Shown: piece by piece, positions 1-8,251 of the stretch
Numbering within the stretch: the first letter of the stretch is position 1
Layout: every line of letters begins with the position of its first letter
DNA from: Nitratireductor sp.
Lineage (GTDB): Bacteria; Pseudomonadota; Alphaproteobacteria; Rhizobiales; Rhizobiaceae
Assembly (NCBI GenBank): GCA_017854535.1
Contig: JAFMHL010000032.1
Span: 1 to 49,631 of the forward strand
DNA length: 49,631 nucleotides
Direction: 5' to 3'
The notes under the pieces: generated by a model
Database searches by the model: none
Told to the model about the DNA's origin: nothing
The model's input: the letters and a program-made list of their open reading frames with translations, nothing else
Translations under genes and position numbers: made by a program

Positions 1-256
1 GACCATAGCTCTGGAACACCATGGCAATGTCGCGATCTTTAGGTTCAAGATTGTTTACGACTTTGCCGCCAATCAAAATCTCGCCTTCGGTGACATCTTC
101 GAGCCCTGCAACCATCCTCATAGTAGTGGTTTTACCGCAGCCGGAAGGTCCAAGCAGGACCAAAAATTCGCGATCGGCTATTTCAAGATCGAAGTTCTGA
201 ACGCCAACAAAACTCCCCCACCGTTTGGAAACATTTTTGAGTGTGATGCTTGCCAT
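1..256 (-). CDS. ABC transporter ATP-binding protein, N-terminal part (cut by window edge)
   Basis: This is the first 85 residues of a sugar-importer ATPase of the MalK/UgpC type; the rest lies beyond base 1. It would hydrolyse ATP on the cytoplasmic face to drive uptake through the two permeases encoded just upstream. The Walker A motif GPSGCGKT is at residues 36-43 and the Q-loop glutamine is at about residue 82 (VFQSYG). The start ATG at 256 follows the permease stop by four bases, so it is the last visible gene of the transporter operon. The family assignment is firm; substrate and C-terminal regulatory domain cannot be judged. Confidence 0.93.
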   Translation of the reverse strand, partial: MASITLKNVSKRWGSFVGVQNFDLEIADREFLVLLGPSGCGKTTTMRMVAGLEDVTEGEILIGGKVVNNLEPKDRDIAMVFQSYG

Positions 257-260
257 GGGA

Positions 261-1142
261 TTATCCTTTGACCGCGCCAGCGGTTAGTCCGCTGACAATT
301 TGACGTTGAAAGAAGAGTACGAGAACAAACAATGGAGCGGTTGCCGAAACAACGGCAGCAACCGCAAACATGACATTGCCTTCTTCTTGAGTTGAACCCA
401 GGAAGCCAGCGATCTTGGGAACCATAGTCTGGTTTTCTTTTGAAAGAAGAAGCACGGTTACTGCAAAATCATTGTAAGCCAACAAAAATGAAAACAGCCC
501 TGTTGTAATGACACCCGGCCACATCACAGGCACAATCACATATCGGAAGGCTTGAAAGCGCGTGCAGCCATCTACCATAGCGCTTTCATCCAAATCCTTT
601 GGTATATTTTGAAAGAATGAATGCAACATCCACAAAGTGAATGGCTGATTGATCGCCACCAAGACGATAATGGTCGTTGATAAATGACCCCACAGATTCC
701 ACTCAAAAAATGGTAGCAGATAGCCAGAAACTAGCGTGATATGGGGCATGGCGCGGAACACAAGCGCTATCATCAAAAGCCAAAATACATATCTGAAGCC
801 AGAACGTGAAAGGGCGTAGCCGCCAAGCGCACCAAATGTCAGAGAGATGATGACAACAAAAAACACTACAGTGCCGGTGTTTAAAACCGCCCGCCAAAAC
901 TCTTCCTGAACCCAAGCGCCATGGTAGCCATTGCCAGTAAAGCTGGCACCGGTTTCAACCAAAGTTCTCACGCCAAATATAGCGTTCGTCCAATCTGCTT
1001 TTGAAAAAAAGTCACCTTGAACTTTGAAAGAACCCCATAAGGTCCAGAAGAAGGGAAAGGCTGCAAGGATCAGCCAGATAATCAAAAAGGCACCTGCAGC
1101 GAACTTAACAGCCGGTGATTTTCGCGTTGCTATTGAAGACAT
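261..1142 (-). CDS. Carbohydrate ABC transporter permease, MalG-like
   Basis: This 293-residue inner-membrane protein belongs to the binding-protein-dependent permease family (MalG/SmoG type). It has an N-terminal membrane segment at about residues 15-35, a periplasmic stretch, then about five further hydrophobic segments. The cytoplasmic EAA loop, which docks to the ATPase, is seen as [20 protein letters not shown] at about residues 185-204. It pairs with the MalF-like permease encoded directly upstream (7-base gap) and with the ATPase downstream (4-base gap). Operon order is therefore binding protein, MalF-like, MalG-like, ATPase. The transported sugar is not evident. Confidence 0.93.
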   Translation of the reverse strand: MSSIATRKSPAVKFAAGAFLIIWLILAAFPFFWTLWGSFKVQGDFFSKADWTNAIFGVRTLVETGASFTGNGYHGAWVQEEFWRAVLNTGTVVFFVVIISLTFGALGGYALSRSGFRYVFWLLMIALVFRAMPHITLVSGYLLPFFEWNLWGHLSTTIIVLVAINQPFTLWMLHSFFQNIPKDLDESAMVDGCTRFQAFRYVIVPVMWPGVITTGLFSFLLAYNDFAVTVLLLSKENQTMVPKIAGFLGSTQEEGNVMFAVAAVVSATAPLFVLVLFFQRQIVSGLTAGAVKG

Positions 1143-1149
1143 CGCCGGC

Positions 1150-2172
1150 TCACTTCCTGTTGAAATCGCGCCAAGTGCGGATCAGCACAGGCGTCAAAAG
1201 AATAGCTACACCCAAAACAGTCAACATGGATGTTGTTGCCGCAGAGTTAAGCAGTTTGGTATCTTGGTTCATGTCATTGTAGATAATGATAGAAAGGGAA
1301 GTTGCGTGAGCACCGGCATTGAAACTTACCAACGGCTCAAACACCCTAAAATTATCCATCAATTGTATTAGCGCGACGAACACCATAAGCGGCGCCAGAT
1401 AGGGAATGATCACATAGCGAATGCGCTCCCATCTTGTGGCACCATCTATCATTGCAGATTCAAGCGTATCTTGGGGAACGGTCTGGAGCCCAGCGTAAAA
1501 CACCACGAAGGCAAAAGGCGCGGAATGCCACACACCGTAAACAAATAGCATAATCCAGGTAAGACCCGATGAGGCCTTTAACGACAGATCGGGATTATCA
1601 AACATCCATTGAAGGGATGCACCAATAATGCCGCGCGCATCAATCATCCAAAATAAGATAAGTGAACCCACTAGGGGCGTCACAATCATTGGAAGCAGGG
1701 TAAAAAAGATCACGGGACCTTTGAGAGCGCTGGATAAAGTGTTTACTGCAACGGCAATCGTAAACCCGAGGATGATAACCAGCGGCGTGACAATGAATGT
1801 ATAAGAGAGGGTAAAAGCAAGAGCCCTATAAAATGGCAGGTTATAAATGTTGGAGAAAAAATCGCTCAACCCGGCCGATGTATTCCAAGCCTCTGCGACT
1901 TCTGTAGTCGCCAAATGTGCCCTATTAAAATAATTGCTCAATCCGACAAATCGTCCTAACGGGGCCTCATCGTACAACTTTTCAGTTGCCTCATTGTCGA
2001 CCATTAGCTGGGTCGTACAATTAAACACCGAACAACTTTCCACTTCGCGCACAACCTGTTCATGCTCAGTATAAAGCGACTGCATAAGCACAGACACAAT
2101 CGGCAACGCGATGAACAACAACATCGCTAATGCAGATGGAAGAATAAACCAAAAAAAAGTGCGATGCGGCAT
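1150..2172 (-). CDS. Carbohydrate ABC transporter permease, MalF-like
   Basis: This 340-residue permease is the larger of the pair. A first membrane segment (about residues 8-28) is followed by a long periplasmic region of roughly 85-90 residues containing two cysteines (CSVFNC), then the conserved core of membrane segments. The EAA loop appears as LESAMIDGATRWERIRYVII. The start ATG at 2172 has a purine-rich GGAAAG just upstream. A strong hairpin with a T-tract lies between the binding-protein gene and this gene, which would lower permease expression relative to the binding protein. Family is certain; substrate is unknown. Confidence 0.92.
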   Translation of the reverse strand: MPHRTFFWFILPSALAMLLFIALPIVSVLMQSLYTEHEQVVREVESCSVFNCTTQLMVDNEATEKLYDEAPLGRFVGLSNYFNRAHLATTEVAEAWNTSAGLSDFFSNIYNLPFYRALAFTLSYTFIVTPLVIILGFTIAVAVNTLSSALKGPVIFFTLLPMIVTPLVGSLILFWMIDARGIIGASLQWMFDNPDLSLKASSGLTWIMLFVYGVWHSAPFAFVVFYAGLQTVPQDTLESAMIDGATRWERIRYVIIPYLAPLMVFVALIQLMDNFRVFEPLVSFNAGAHATSLSIIIYNDMNQDTKLLNSAATTSMLTVLGVAILLTPVLIRTWRDFNRK

Positions 2173-2284
2173 GAGCTTTCCAGTCCTTACAGATCACGGG
2201 TTTATCAAGAACCAAGTCGCTTCAAAAAATTGATTTTGATGCTTGAAAAAAACGAGACCATTAAACCAGAAAAATAAATAAAAA

Positions 2285-2307
2285 CGGGAAGGCTGAAAGC
2301 CTCCCCG
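2285..2307 (-). terminator. Hairpin with T-tract between binding-protein and permease genes
   Basis: Read on the minus strand, a 10-bp stem (one G-T pair) with a 3-base loop is followed at once by TTTTT and an AT-rich run. It lies 18 bases after the binding-protein stop (2326) and 113 bases before the permease start (2172). It looks like a partial intrinsic terminator or 3'-end stabiliser, common after periplasmic binding-protein genes. Confidence 0.75.
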
Positions 2308-2325
2308 CATTCCACTCAAATAGGC

Positions 2326-3585
2326 TTATTTAAGGAAGCCTTTTTCTTTCGCTGCTGTATTGTAAGCAGCTTCGATATCAGACAATGCCTGCTCAGCGCT
2401 TTCTTTGCCTTGCAAGAAATCCGAAAGTTCATCGCCTGCTGCAGTGTGAAGCAACCCACCAAATGGCAGCATTGGATATGGAACCGCACCTGCATTTGCT
2501 GAAGCAAAAACACCCGCTGCTGTTGGGCCAGGCTTAAAGCCATCAATCAACCAAACAGCTAGGCTAGAGGTCTCATCATTTAGAACTTCAGGGCGTACAC
2601 CATTCATCAAAGCAACAAAAGTTGCTTCCGCATCTTCATCAGAGATGTTTTTGGAAATGGTGAAACCATCCCACCAAAGGGTAGTAGCTGGAGTTGATCC
2701 TCCTGCTACGGTAGGTGCACCTGACATCATGGTAGCAGAAACAACTTCTGGAGTAGACCCTTCATTGTCTGTGATTGGCCCAGCGCGCGAGCCCCACATA
2801 TTCATGATAGCAACATTGCCGGCTTCCCACTCAGCCGCCGCAGCATTTGAGTCAAATGTCAAGAAATCCGGGTTCATATAGCTCGTTAGCTCTTTCATCA
2901 TATTCAGAGCTTTGATTCCGTTTTCATTGTTTATGGATAACTCAGCTTTACCCGGTTTGAACATATCGCCACCAACACCTGTATACATATTGACGAATTC
3001 TTCACCAAGGTTCCAACCGGTTTTGTAGGTTCCTGACAAAGGATAATCCATCAGGCCTTTTTCCTTGATCGCTTTGGCAGCAGCCACAACTTCTTCATAA
3101 GTCGTTGGAACAGCAACGCCAGCTTTTTCGAGAATATCTTTGCGATACATCAGGTGCTGAGCATTTGCCATAAAGGCGACCGCCATGATCTTTCCGTCGA
3201 TCGTAATCAACTGGTTCTTTTTCAATCCCTGACCGTATTTGGCAACCAAATCATCAAGCGGACGAATAAGGCCATCGTTCAAGAGAGGAACAATTGAGCT
3301 GTTTGCTACAATTGCTGACGTATATTCAGCCGGGTTTGCGGTCAACGCAGAAACCTGAAGGTCTCTGTGCTCTTTTGTGAGATTTGAAGTTACCGTCACG
3401 CCATCGCTGGCACATTCAGCAGCACCAGCCATCACAGTCTGAATAGCAGGAAATTCATTTCCAAGAACATTCACACGGCCTTTTTCAATGCCGCATTTAG
3501 CGTGCGAACCGGCACTTGCCATTGAGGTAAGCGCTGCGGTGGTCGCTACAGAAAACGCCGCAGCCATCATAAGTTTTTTTAACAT
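2326..3585 (-). CDS. Extracellular solute-binding protein of a sugar-type ABC importer
   Basis: This 419-residue periplasmic protein of the family 1 (MalE-like) binding proteins would capture the substrate and deliver it to the two permeases downstream. The N-terminus is a classic signal peptide (MLKKLMMAAAFSV, cleavage probably after ASA near residue 25). The body shows the family pattern with YRKDILEKAG and a WEAGNVAIMNMWG segment. I place the start at 3585 rather than 3606 because GGGAGA lies five bases before that ATG, and the longer form would add seven residues in front of the signal peptide. It is divergent from the SnoaL-like gene. The ligand cannot be read from the sequence. Confidence 0.92.
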   Translation of the reverse strand: MLKKLMMAAAFSVATTAALTSMASAGSHAKCGIEKGRVNVLGNEFPAIQTVMAGAAECASDGVTVTSNLTKEHRDLQVSALTANPAEYTSAIVANSSIVPLLNDGLIRPLDDLVAKYGQGLKKNQLITIDGKIMAVAFMANAQHLMYRKDILEKAGVAVPTTYEEVVAAAKAIKEKGLMDYPLSGTYKTGWNLGEEFVNMYTGVGGDMFKPGKAELSINNENGIKALNMMKELTSYMNPDFLTFDSNAAAAEWEAGNVAIMNMWGSRAGPITDNEGSTPEVVSATMMSGAPTVAGGSTPATTLWWDGFTISKNISDEDAEATFVALMNGVRPEVLNDETSSLAVWLIDGFKPGPTAAGVFASANAGAVPYPMLPFGGLLHTAAGDELSDFLQGKESAEQALSDIEAAYNTAAKEKGFLK

Positions 3586-3839
3586 TAAATTCTCCCTGAA
3601 TAACAATCGAAAGCCCTCCAGCCTTCGTTCATATGCGCATGATTATTGGCCTGAGTATACCAATTAGCAAAATCGCTGCATAAAGATTGACAAATATTGA
3701 ATACGAATGCAAGAATTTTATTTCATGTATTACACGCTGACACGCATGTGTTCAAAGCATCGTGGATTTTTCAGATATTCACCAGGCTACCAGCCTGCTA
3801 AACATAGTGCAAACGAACTTCAAACCGCAGGCAATTGCA

Positions 3840-4844
3840 ATGACCGAACTACAAAACGCGAAAAAACTGGTTCGCGATTTTTATGAAGCTTTGGACAAGC
3901 AAGAGACAGAATGCTGCATTTCTACAATGCAGACTTATTGTTCAAGTGACCTGCTTTGGCGTGGCTTTCACCCGTTCAATGAAATTCAAGGGTCAGAAGA
4001 CGTTGCGAAGCTGTTTTGGAACCCTTTGAAAAAATCGCTCCGCCCCATCCAGCGCAGATTAGATTTATTTTTTGCTGGGCATAACGCGCTTGATGGTGGC
4101 AAATCAGTTTGGGTCGCTTCTATGGGGCATCTCATGGGATTGTTTGATGATGCCTGGCTAGGGATTCGACCAACGCGCAAAATGGCGATGCTTCGCTATG
4201 CAGCTTTTCATAAGGTCGAGAACGGTAAAATCAGCGAAACTGCCATGTATTTTGACATTCCACATCTTATGATTCAGGCTGATCAAAACCCATTCCCCCC
4301 TCAAACAGGGGCTCATCTGGTTCAGCCCGGGCCTATGGGACATCACGGCCTGTTATTTGATGAGCAAGATCCTGAAGAAGGTCGCAAGACCAATCAGGCA
4401 ATTGAACATATGGTCAATGATATCAAGACTTGGAAGGGCGGCCGCGAAGAGCCGCTTGTCGATGAGCTTCGTCGCTCTTGGAATGAAGATATGATTTGGT
4501 GGGGGCCTGCCGGGATAGGTGCAACTTATACAATCGAGCGTTATGCTGAACAGCATTCCGGCCCCTTCAGAGCGGCCTTTGTAGACCGCAAATTTAACGG
4601 GCATATCTGCCGAATTGCAGAGGGCAGCTTTGGAGGCTTTTTCGGGTGGCCGAACTTAACACTTACCCATAGAGGCGGATTTATGGGTATGCCCGCGACC
4701 AATCAAAAAGGCGATATGCGGGTCATTGATATGTATCGGCGCAGCGGTGACAAGTTGACGGAAAATTGGATATTCATTGATTTGCTCCATTTTTGGAAAC
4801 AGCAAGGACTGGATGTGCTTGAGCGTATGCGTACGATTTCCTGA
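3840..4844 (+). CDS. Protein with two SnoaL/NTF2-like domains (ester cyclase-like)
   Basis: The protein (334 residues from ATG 3840; a GTG at 3762 in frame would give 360) looks like two successive NTF2-fold SnoaL-like modules. The first covers about residues 1-145 (start NAKKLVRDFYEALD, end TAMYFDIPHL) and the second about 190-325, ending in NWIFIDLLHFWKQQG. SnoaL-like folds include polyketide cyclases, isomerases and hydratases, so the fold does not give a reaction. It is transcribed away from the ABC importer and faces a LacI-type regulator, suggesting a role in catabolism of the imported compound; that is inference from context. No clear Shine-Dalgarno sequence separates the two starts, but conserved-looking sequence begins at the ATG. 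Confidence 0.75.
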   Translation: MTELQNAKKLVRDFYEALDKQETECCISTMQTYCSSDLLWRGFHPFNEIQGSEDVAKLFWNPLKKSLRPIQRRLDLFFAGHNALDGGKSVWVASMGHLMGLFDDAWLGIRPTRKMAMLRYAAFHKVENGKISETAMYFDIPHLMIQADQNPFPPQTGAHLVQPGPMGHHGLLFDEQDPEEGRKTNQAIEHMVNDIKTWKGGREEPLVDELRRSWNEDMIWWGPAGIGATYTIERYAEQHSGPFRAAFVDRKFNGHICRIAEGSFGGFFGWPNLTLTHRGGFMGMPATNQKGDMRVIDMYRRSGDKLTENWIFIDLLHFWKQQGLDVLERMRTIS

Positions 4845-4889
4845 AACTGAAATAATTCTAATATGCGCTTACACTGCAACTACACTCGT

Positions 4890-5897
4890 TTAAGCTTTTG
4901 GAATTCTCGCTGATCCACGCAATACAATTTTAGCTGGCAAGACAGCAGCACGTTTGCGTACTGCCCTTTCCTCGATCTGCTCTGTGAGGATCGCCACCGC
5001 TTCTTCAATCATCCTTTTTGGTGATTGGGAAACAGTTGTCAGATCATAGGCTTTCCAGGAAGCCTCCGGCACATCATCGTAACCGACGATAGAGATGTCT
5101 TCGGGAATGCGAAGCCTAGCTTCATCGCGGATAACATCCATCACCGAAAATGCCATATGATCATTGGCAACAAAAATTGCATCAGGCTTTTCTTTCCGGG
5201 ATAACAAATCGCGCGCGGCAGCGGCAGCTCCCTCAAAGGAATACCCGCCAATTGCTCGGCCAATTGCCGTCATACCATGTTCTGCAAGCCCTTTATAAAA
5301 TCCGGCTTCGCGGTCACGATTGGTAGACGCATCTTCTGCCCCTGCAATATAGGCAATTCTCTCATGACCACCGCGGACCAAAAAATCTGCTAACTGCCGC
5401 CCACCTTCGATATTGTCTGAAGTAACACTGCTCGCTGATGATGTTGAAACATAACGGTTGAGCATCACCACAGGTATGCCCGTTTCTGCGCATTCCTTTG
5501 CAAGGTTAGAAGACATGGTGGCAGATGCCATAACGATGCCTTGAACCTGATATTGCATGATTTGACGAACGACTTCATCCTGACTGCCCGGCTCTGTCAT
5601 GATCAAAAGTATCTGATAACCACGCTCTTGTAGCGATCTCGACAAATGTTCCAGCAAAATGGGATAAAATTGATTATCAAGGTAAGCTACCAGCATTGCT
5701 ATCAAGCGCGACTTGCCTGAAATCACAGCCCTGGCCAATGCGTTAGGTCTATATCCAAGCTCTTCAGCGGCAGCATTTACTTTTTCACGGGTTTTTGCTG
5801 ACACGCTTGCGCCTGGGGTGAATGTGCGACTGACAGCGGATTGGGAGACTTTGGCAAGTCTGGCAACATCAGTAGAAGTAACAACAGGTTTGTTCAT
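4890..5897 (-). CDS. LacI-family transcriptional regulator
   Basis: This regulator of about 335 residues has an N-terminal helix-turn-helix (STDVARLAKVSQSAVSRTF) with the hinge-helix sequence YRPNALARA, followed by a periplasmic-binding-protein-like sensor domain (IAMLVAYLDNQFYPILLEHL to the C-terminus). Such proteins bind short palindromes and respond to a sugar or sugar phosphate. The start is ambiguous: ATG 5897 (used here) or GTG 5921, which adds eight residues; neither has a good ribosome binding site. It sits 46 bases from the end of the SnoaL-like gene and about 2.3 kb from the binding-protein gene, so control of the ABC operon is the simplest guess. Confidence 0.92.
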   Translation of the reverse strand: MNKPVVTSTDVARLAKVSQSAVSRTFTPGASVSAKTREKVNAAAEELGYRPNALARAVISGKSRLIAMLVAYLDNQFYPILLEHLSRSLQERGYQILLIMTEPGSQDEVVRQIMQYQVQGIVMASATMSSNLAKECAETGIPVVMLNRYVSTSSASSVTSDNIEGGRQLADFLVRGGHERIAYIAGAEDASTNRDREAGFYKGLAEHGMTAIGRAIGGYSFEGAAAAARDLLSRKEKPDAIFVANDHMAFSVMDVIRDEARLRIPEDISIVGYDDVPEASWKAYDLTTVSQSPKRMIEEAVAILTEQIEERAVRKRAAVLPAKIVLRGSARIPKA

Positions 5898-5983
5898 GGG
5901 AACAATTTGCTCGAATCGCACAATTAATCAAGCGCCATCAAACGAAGCTTCAAATATGCGCTTAAATGTCGAGAAATTTAAGA

Positions 5984-6058
5984 TGGCTGGAGTGGTAGGA
6001 GTCGAACCTACGATACACGCTACCAAAAAGCGTTGCCTTACCACTTGGCTACACTCCA
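5984..6058 (-). tRNA. tRNA-Gln (anticodon UUG)
   Basis: A 75-nt cloverleaf folds on the minus strand: acceptor stem TGGAGTG/CACTCCA, D arm GCC/GGC, anticodon stem ACGCT/AGCGT with loop TTTTGGT giving anticodon TTG, T arm GTAGG/CCTAC with TTCGACT loop, discriminator G and encoded CCA. The anticodon reads CAA glutamine codons. It lies in the gap between the lacI-type gene and the GMC oxidoreductase gene. Confidence 0.97.
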
Positions 6059-6519
6059 ACAATCGAGAGACCCTATACAAAAGGATTCTATCCTTCGCAA
6101 GGCTCGAATTTATCATTCTTTCAAGAAACTGGCATGATCTGTCGTTTTAGTGCCTGCGGATGGGCTTATGTGCTTACCACGATCGAATTTTGACATGGTT
6201 GGGCAAATGAGCTGCGTGAGATTGCATTGATTTGAGACAGCGCGAATCTCTTTCCGGCGACTTTCAATTGTGCAAACAATTGTGCAAAAAAATATCGCCA
6301 ATGCTTCCGGAATAAAAAACCATAGCACTCCTCCCAAAGTAATCTACAGTCTTGAAACGTCGGAAATATTGGCGACAGAGTGTTGATATCGCTATTTTAA
6401 TTTCCAGTCCAGTGGAAATTGGCTTGAAGTTTAATTCTTGATAAAAAATGTGGAAATCGATCCAGGTGGGTTAAAAGAAGCTTAGTTTTTACAAGGAATT
6501 TGTTAGCTTCTAGCCTCGC
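6059..6519. other. 461-base gap between tRNA-Gln and the GMC oxidoreductase gene
   Basis: I see no convincing gene. The stretch holds a perfect tandem 12-bp repeat (6265-6288), an inverted repeat with 8-bp arms (6399-6406 and 6413-6420), and a possible 6-bp hairpin at 6081-6095 near the expected tRNA promoter. On the minus strand a GGGAGGAG stands four bases before ATG 6323, which opens only a 19-codon frame; an alternative frame from GTG 6328 runs to 6113 but has no family I recognise. Confidence 0.5.
6265..6288. repeat. Perfect tandem repeat, 2 x 12 bp
   Basis: CAATTGTGCAAA occurs twice head to tail (6265-6276 and 6277-6288). Each copy contains the palindrome CAATTG. It could be a protein-binding site or chance slippage; nothing else in the sequence decides. 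Confidence 0.85.
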
Positions 6520-8130
6520 TCAAGAATTGCCAAGAATCATATCTGCCACTTTTTCAGCGATCATTATTGTTGGTGCATTGGTATTGCCGCCAATTAAGGT
6601 CGGCATGATAGAGGCATCCACAACCCGCAAATTTTCAACACCATGCACCCGCAACTGGGGATCAACAACCGCCATTTCATCCACGCCCATTTTGCATGTG
6701 CCGACTGGATGATAAATGGTGTCGGCCCGATTTCTGATGTGTTCTTTTAATTCCTCGTCACTTTCATCACCTCGCAAATATAGTTCTTTGTGATGATAAG
6801 GTTTCATCGCATCACCTTTTATAATTGAGCGAGTGATTTTTGCGCCTTTCAAAAGCAGATCAAGATCGCGTTCATCTGACAAGTAGTTCGGATTAATTGC
6901 TGGCGGATCCTTGGGATTGCTGCTTTTCAAACTAACCGATCCACGAGAATGAGGGCGTAACACACAGACATGGCATGAATAGCCATAGCCAAAATGAAGC
7001 TTGCGCGTATGGTCATCAACCAGCGCAGGAACAAAGTGTAATTGTAAATCAGGATCAGAAAGAGATGGATCGCTTTTGAGAAAGCCTCCAGATTCGGCAA
7101 ATGTTGTCGATAAAATGCTCGGCCTACCCTTTCGCCAATTCAATATCGACTTAATGATATTAATCGTCCCGCCTAGCCCAATGCCAAACAGTGAACTGTC
7201 CTTGGATTTGTTCAAGAAAATAAAGTCGAGATGGTCTTGAAGGTTTTTGCCAACACCTGGCAGATGATGGATCACCTTGATGCCATGCTTAGCAAGCTCG
7301 TCTTTGTCTCCGATACCGGATAATTGTAAAAGTTGCGGCGAATTAAATGCGCCGCCGCATAAAATAACTTCGTGCTTTGCACTTATTTGTTTCGTTTCAC
7401 GCTTTTGGGAAAATTCAACACCAACTGCCTTATTATCCTCAAACAAAACACGCGATGCGAGCGCGTGCGTTATCACGGTAAGGTTTTTTCGATCCATTAC
7501 CGGATGCAGATATGCCGCAGCAGCCGAGCAGCGCTCGCCTTCTCTGCCAGCTTCGTGGAATTGAGTGACCTGAAAATGGCCTACCCCTTCTTGGTCAGGG
7601 CCATTGAAATCCTGATTGTGTTTAATTTGATGCTCGCCCGCAGATGCCAAAAAGGCATCGTTGATTTGCATGGGCGCGCGCGGTTCAGAAACTTGAAGCG
7701 GGCCATTATTGCCGTGAAGCAGATCTTTTCCACGTTGGTTGTTTTCTGATTTTAAGAAATAAGGAAGAACCTGTTTCCAACTCCATCCCTTGGCGCCATC
7801 AGCTTCCCATCGATCATAGTCACTGGAAACGCCTCGAACATATAACATTGCATTGATAGCGCTTGAACCGCCTAGAGCCTTGCCTCGCGGCTGGAATCCC
7901 TTCCGCCCGTTCAAGCCTATTTGCGGTTCGGTATTAAACGCCCAATTATTGATACCAAACAATCCACGTAGGAAAACGGCTGCGCCAACGGGCACTTTGA
8001 TCATTAAATCCTTGCCATCACCGCCAGCTTCAAGAAGGCAAACTTTGTTCTTCGGATCTTCGCTCAACCTGTTTGCCAAAACACAACCTGCCGATCCGCC
8101 CCCGACAATTACAAAGTCAAATTCTTCCAT
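6520..8130 (-). CDS. GMC-family FAD-dependent oxidoreductase (choline dehydrogenase-like)
   Basis: This 536-residue flavoenzyme belongs to the glucose-methanol-choline family. The N-terminal dinucleotide-binding motif is FVIVGGGSAGCVLANRL (residues 6-22). The second signature region (GGAFNSPQLLQLSGIG) and the C-terminal YHPVGTCKMG with GGNTNAPTIMIAEK, carrying the active-site His and Asn positions, are all present. It would oxidise an alcohol, but whether choline, a polyol or an aliphatic alcohol cannot be decided; no betaine aldehyde dehydrogenase is adjacent. The start is set at 8130 because GGGAG precedes it at normal spacing; an in-frame ATG at 8148 would add six residues. It is divergent from the MoxR gene. 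Confidence 0.92.
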   Translation of the reverse strand: MEEFDFVIVGGGSAGCVLANRLSEDPKNKVCLLEAGGDGKDLMIKVPVGAAVFLRGLFGINNWAFNTEPQIGLNGRKGFQPRGKALGGSSAINAMLYVRGVSSDYDRWEADGAKGWSWKQVLPYFLKSENNQRGKDLLHGNNGPLQVSEPRAPMQINDAFLASAGEHQIKHNQDFNGPDQEGVGHFQVTQFHEAGREGERCSAAAAYLHPVMDRKNLTVITHALASRVLFEDNKAVGVEFSQKRETKQISAKHEVILCGGAFNSPQLLQLSGIGDKDELAKHGIKVIHHLPGVGKNLQDHLDFIFLNKSKDSSLFGIGLGGTINIIKSILNWRKGRPSILSTTFAESGGFLKSDPSLSDPDLQLHFVPALVDDHTRKLHFGYGYSCHVCVLRPHSRGSVSLKSSNPKDPPAINPNYLSDERDLDLLLKGAKITRSIIKGDAMKPYHHKELYLRGDESDEELKEHIRNRADTIYHPVGTCKMGVDEMAVVDPQLRVHGVENLRVVDASIMPTLIGGNTNAPTIMIAEKVADMILGNS

Positions 8131-8251
8131 GGCATTTCTCCCGTTCATGCAAAACCATCATACCCAATAAAGAAAGTATCACCAGCATTGAAACACTGTG
8201 CTTTGAATGATACCTGATTGATGAAATTTACATACTGACCTGGAGTATTTT

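Noticed and set aside
1024-1371. 115-codon plus-strand frame across the two permease genes
   Set aside because: Antisense to two well-supported permeases, crossing their boundary, with no ribosome site or recognisable domain.
6113-6337. 74-codon frame on the minus strand after tRNA-Gln with a hydrophobic start
   Set aside because: The possible starts overlap the ribosome site, composition is unlike neighbours in the second half, and no family is recognised. The better-placed ATG 6323 is in another frame.
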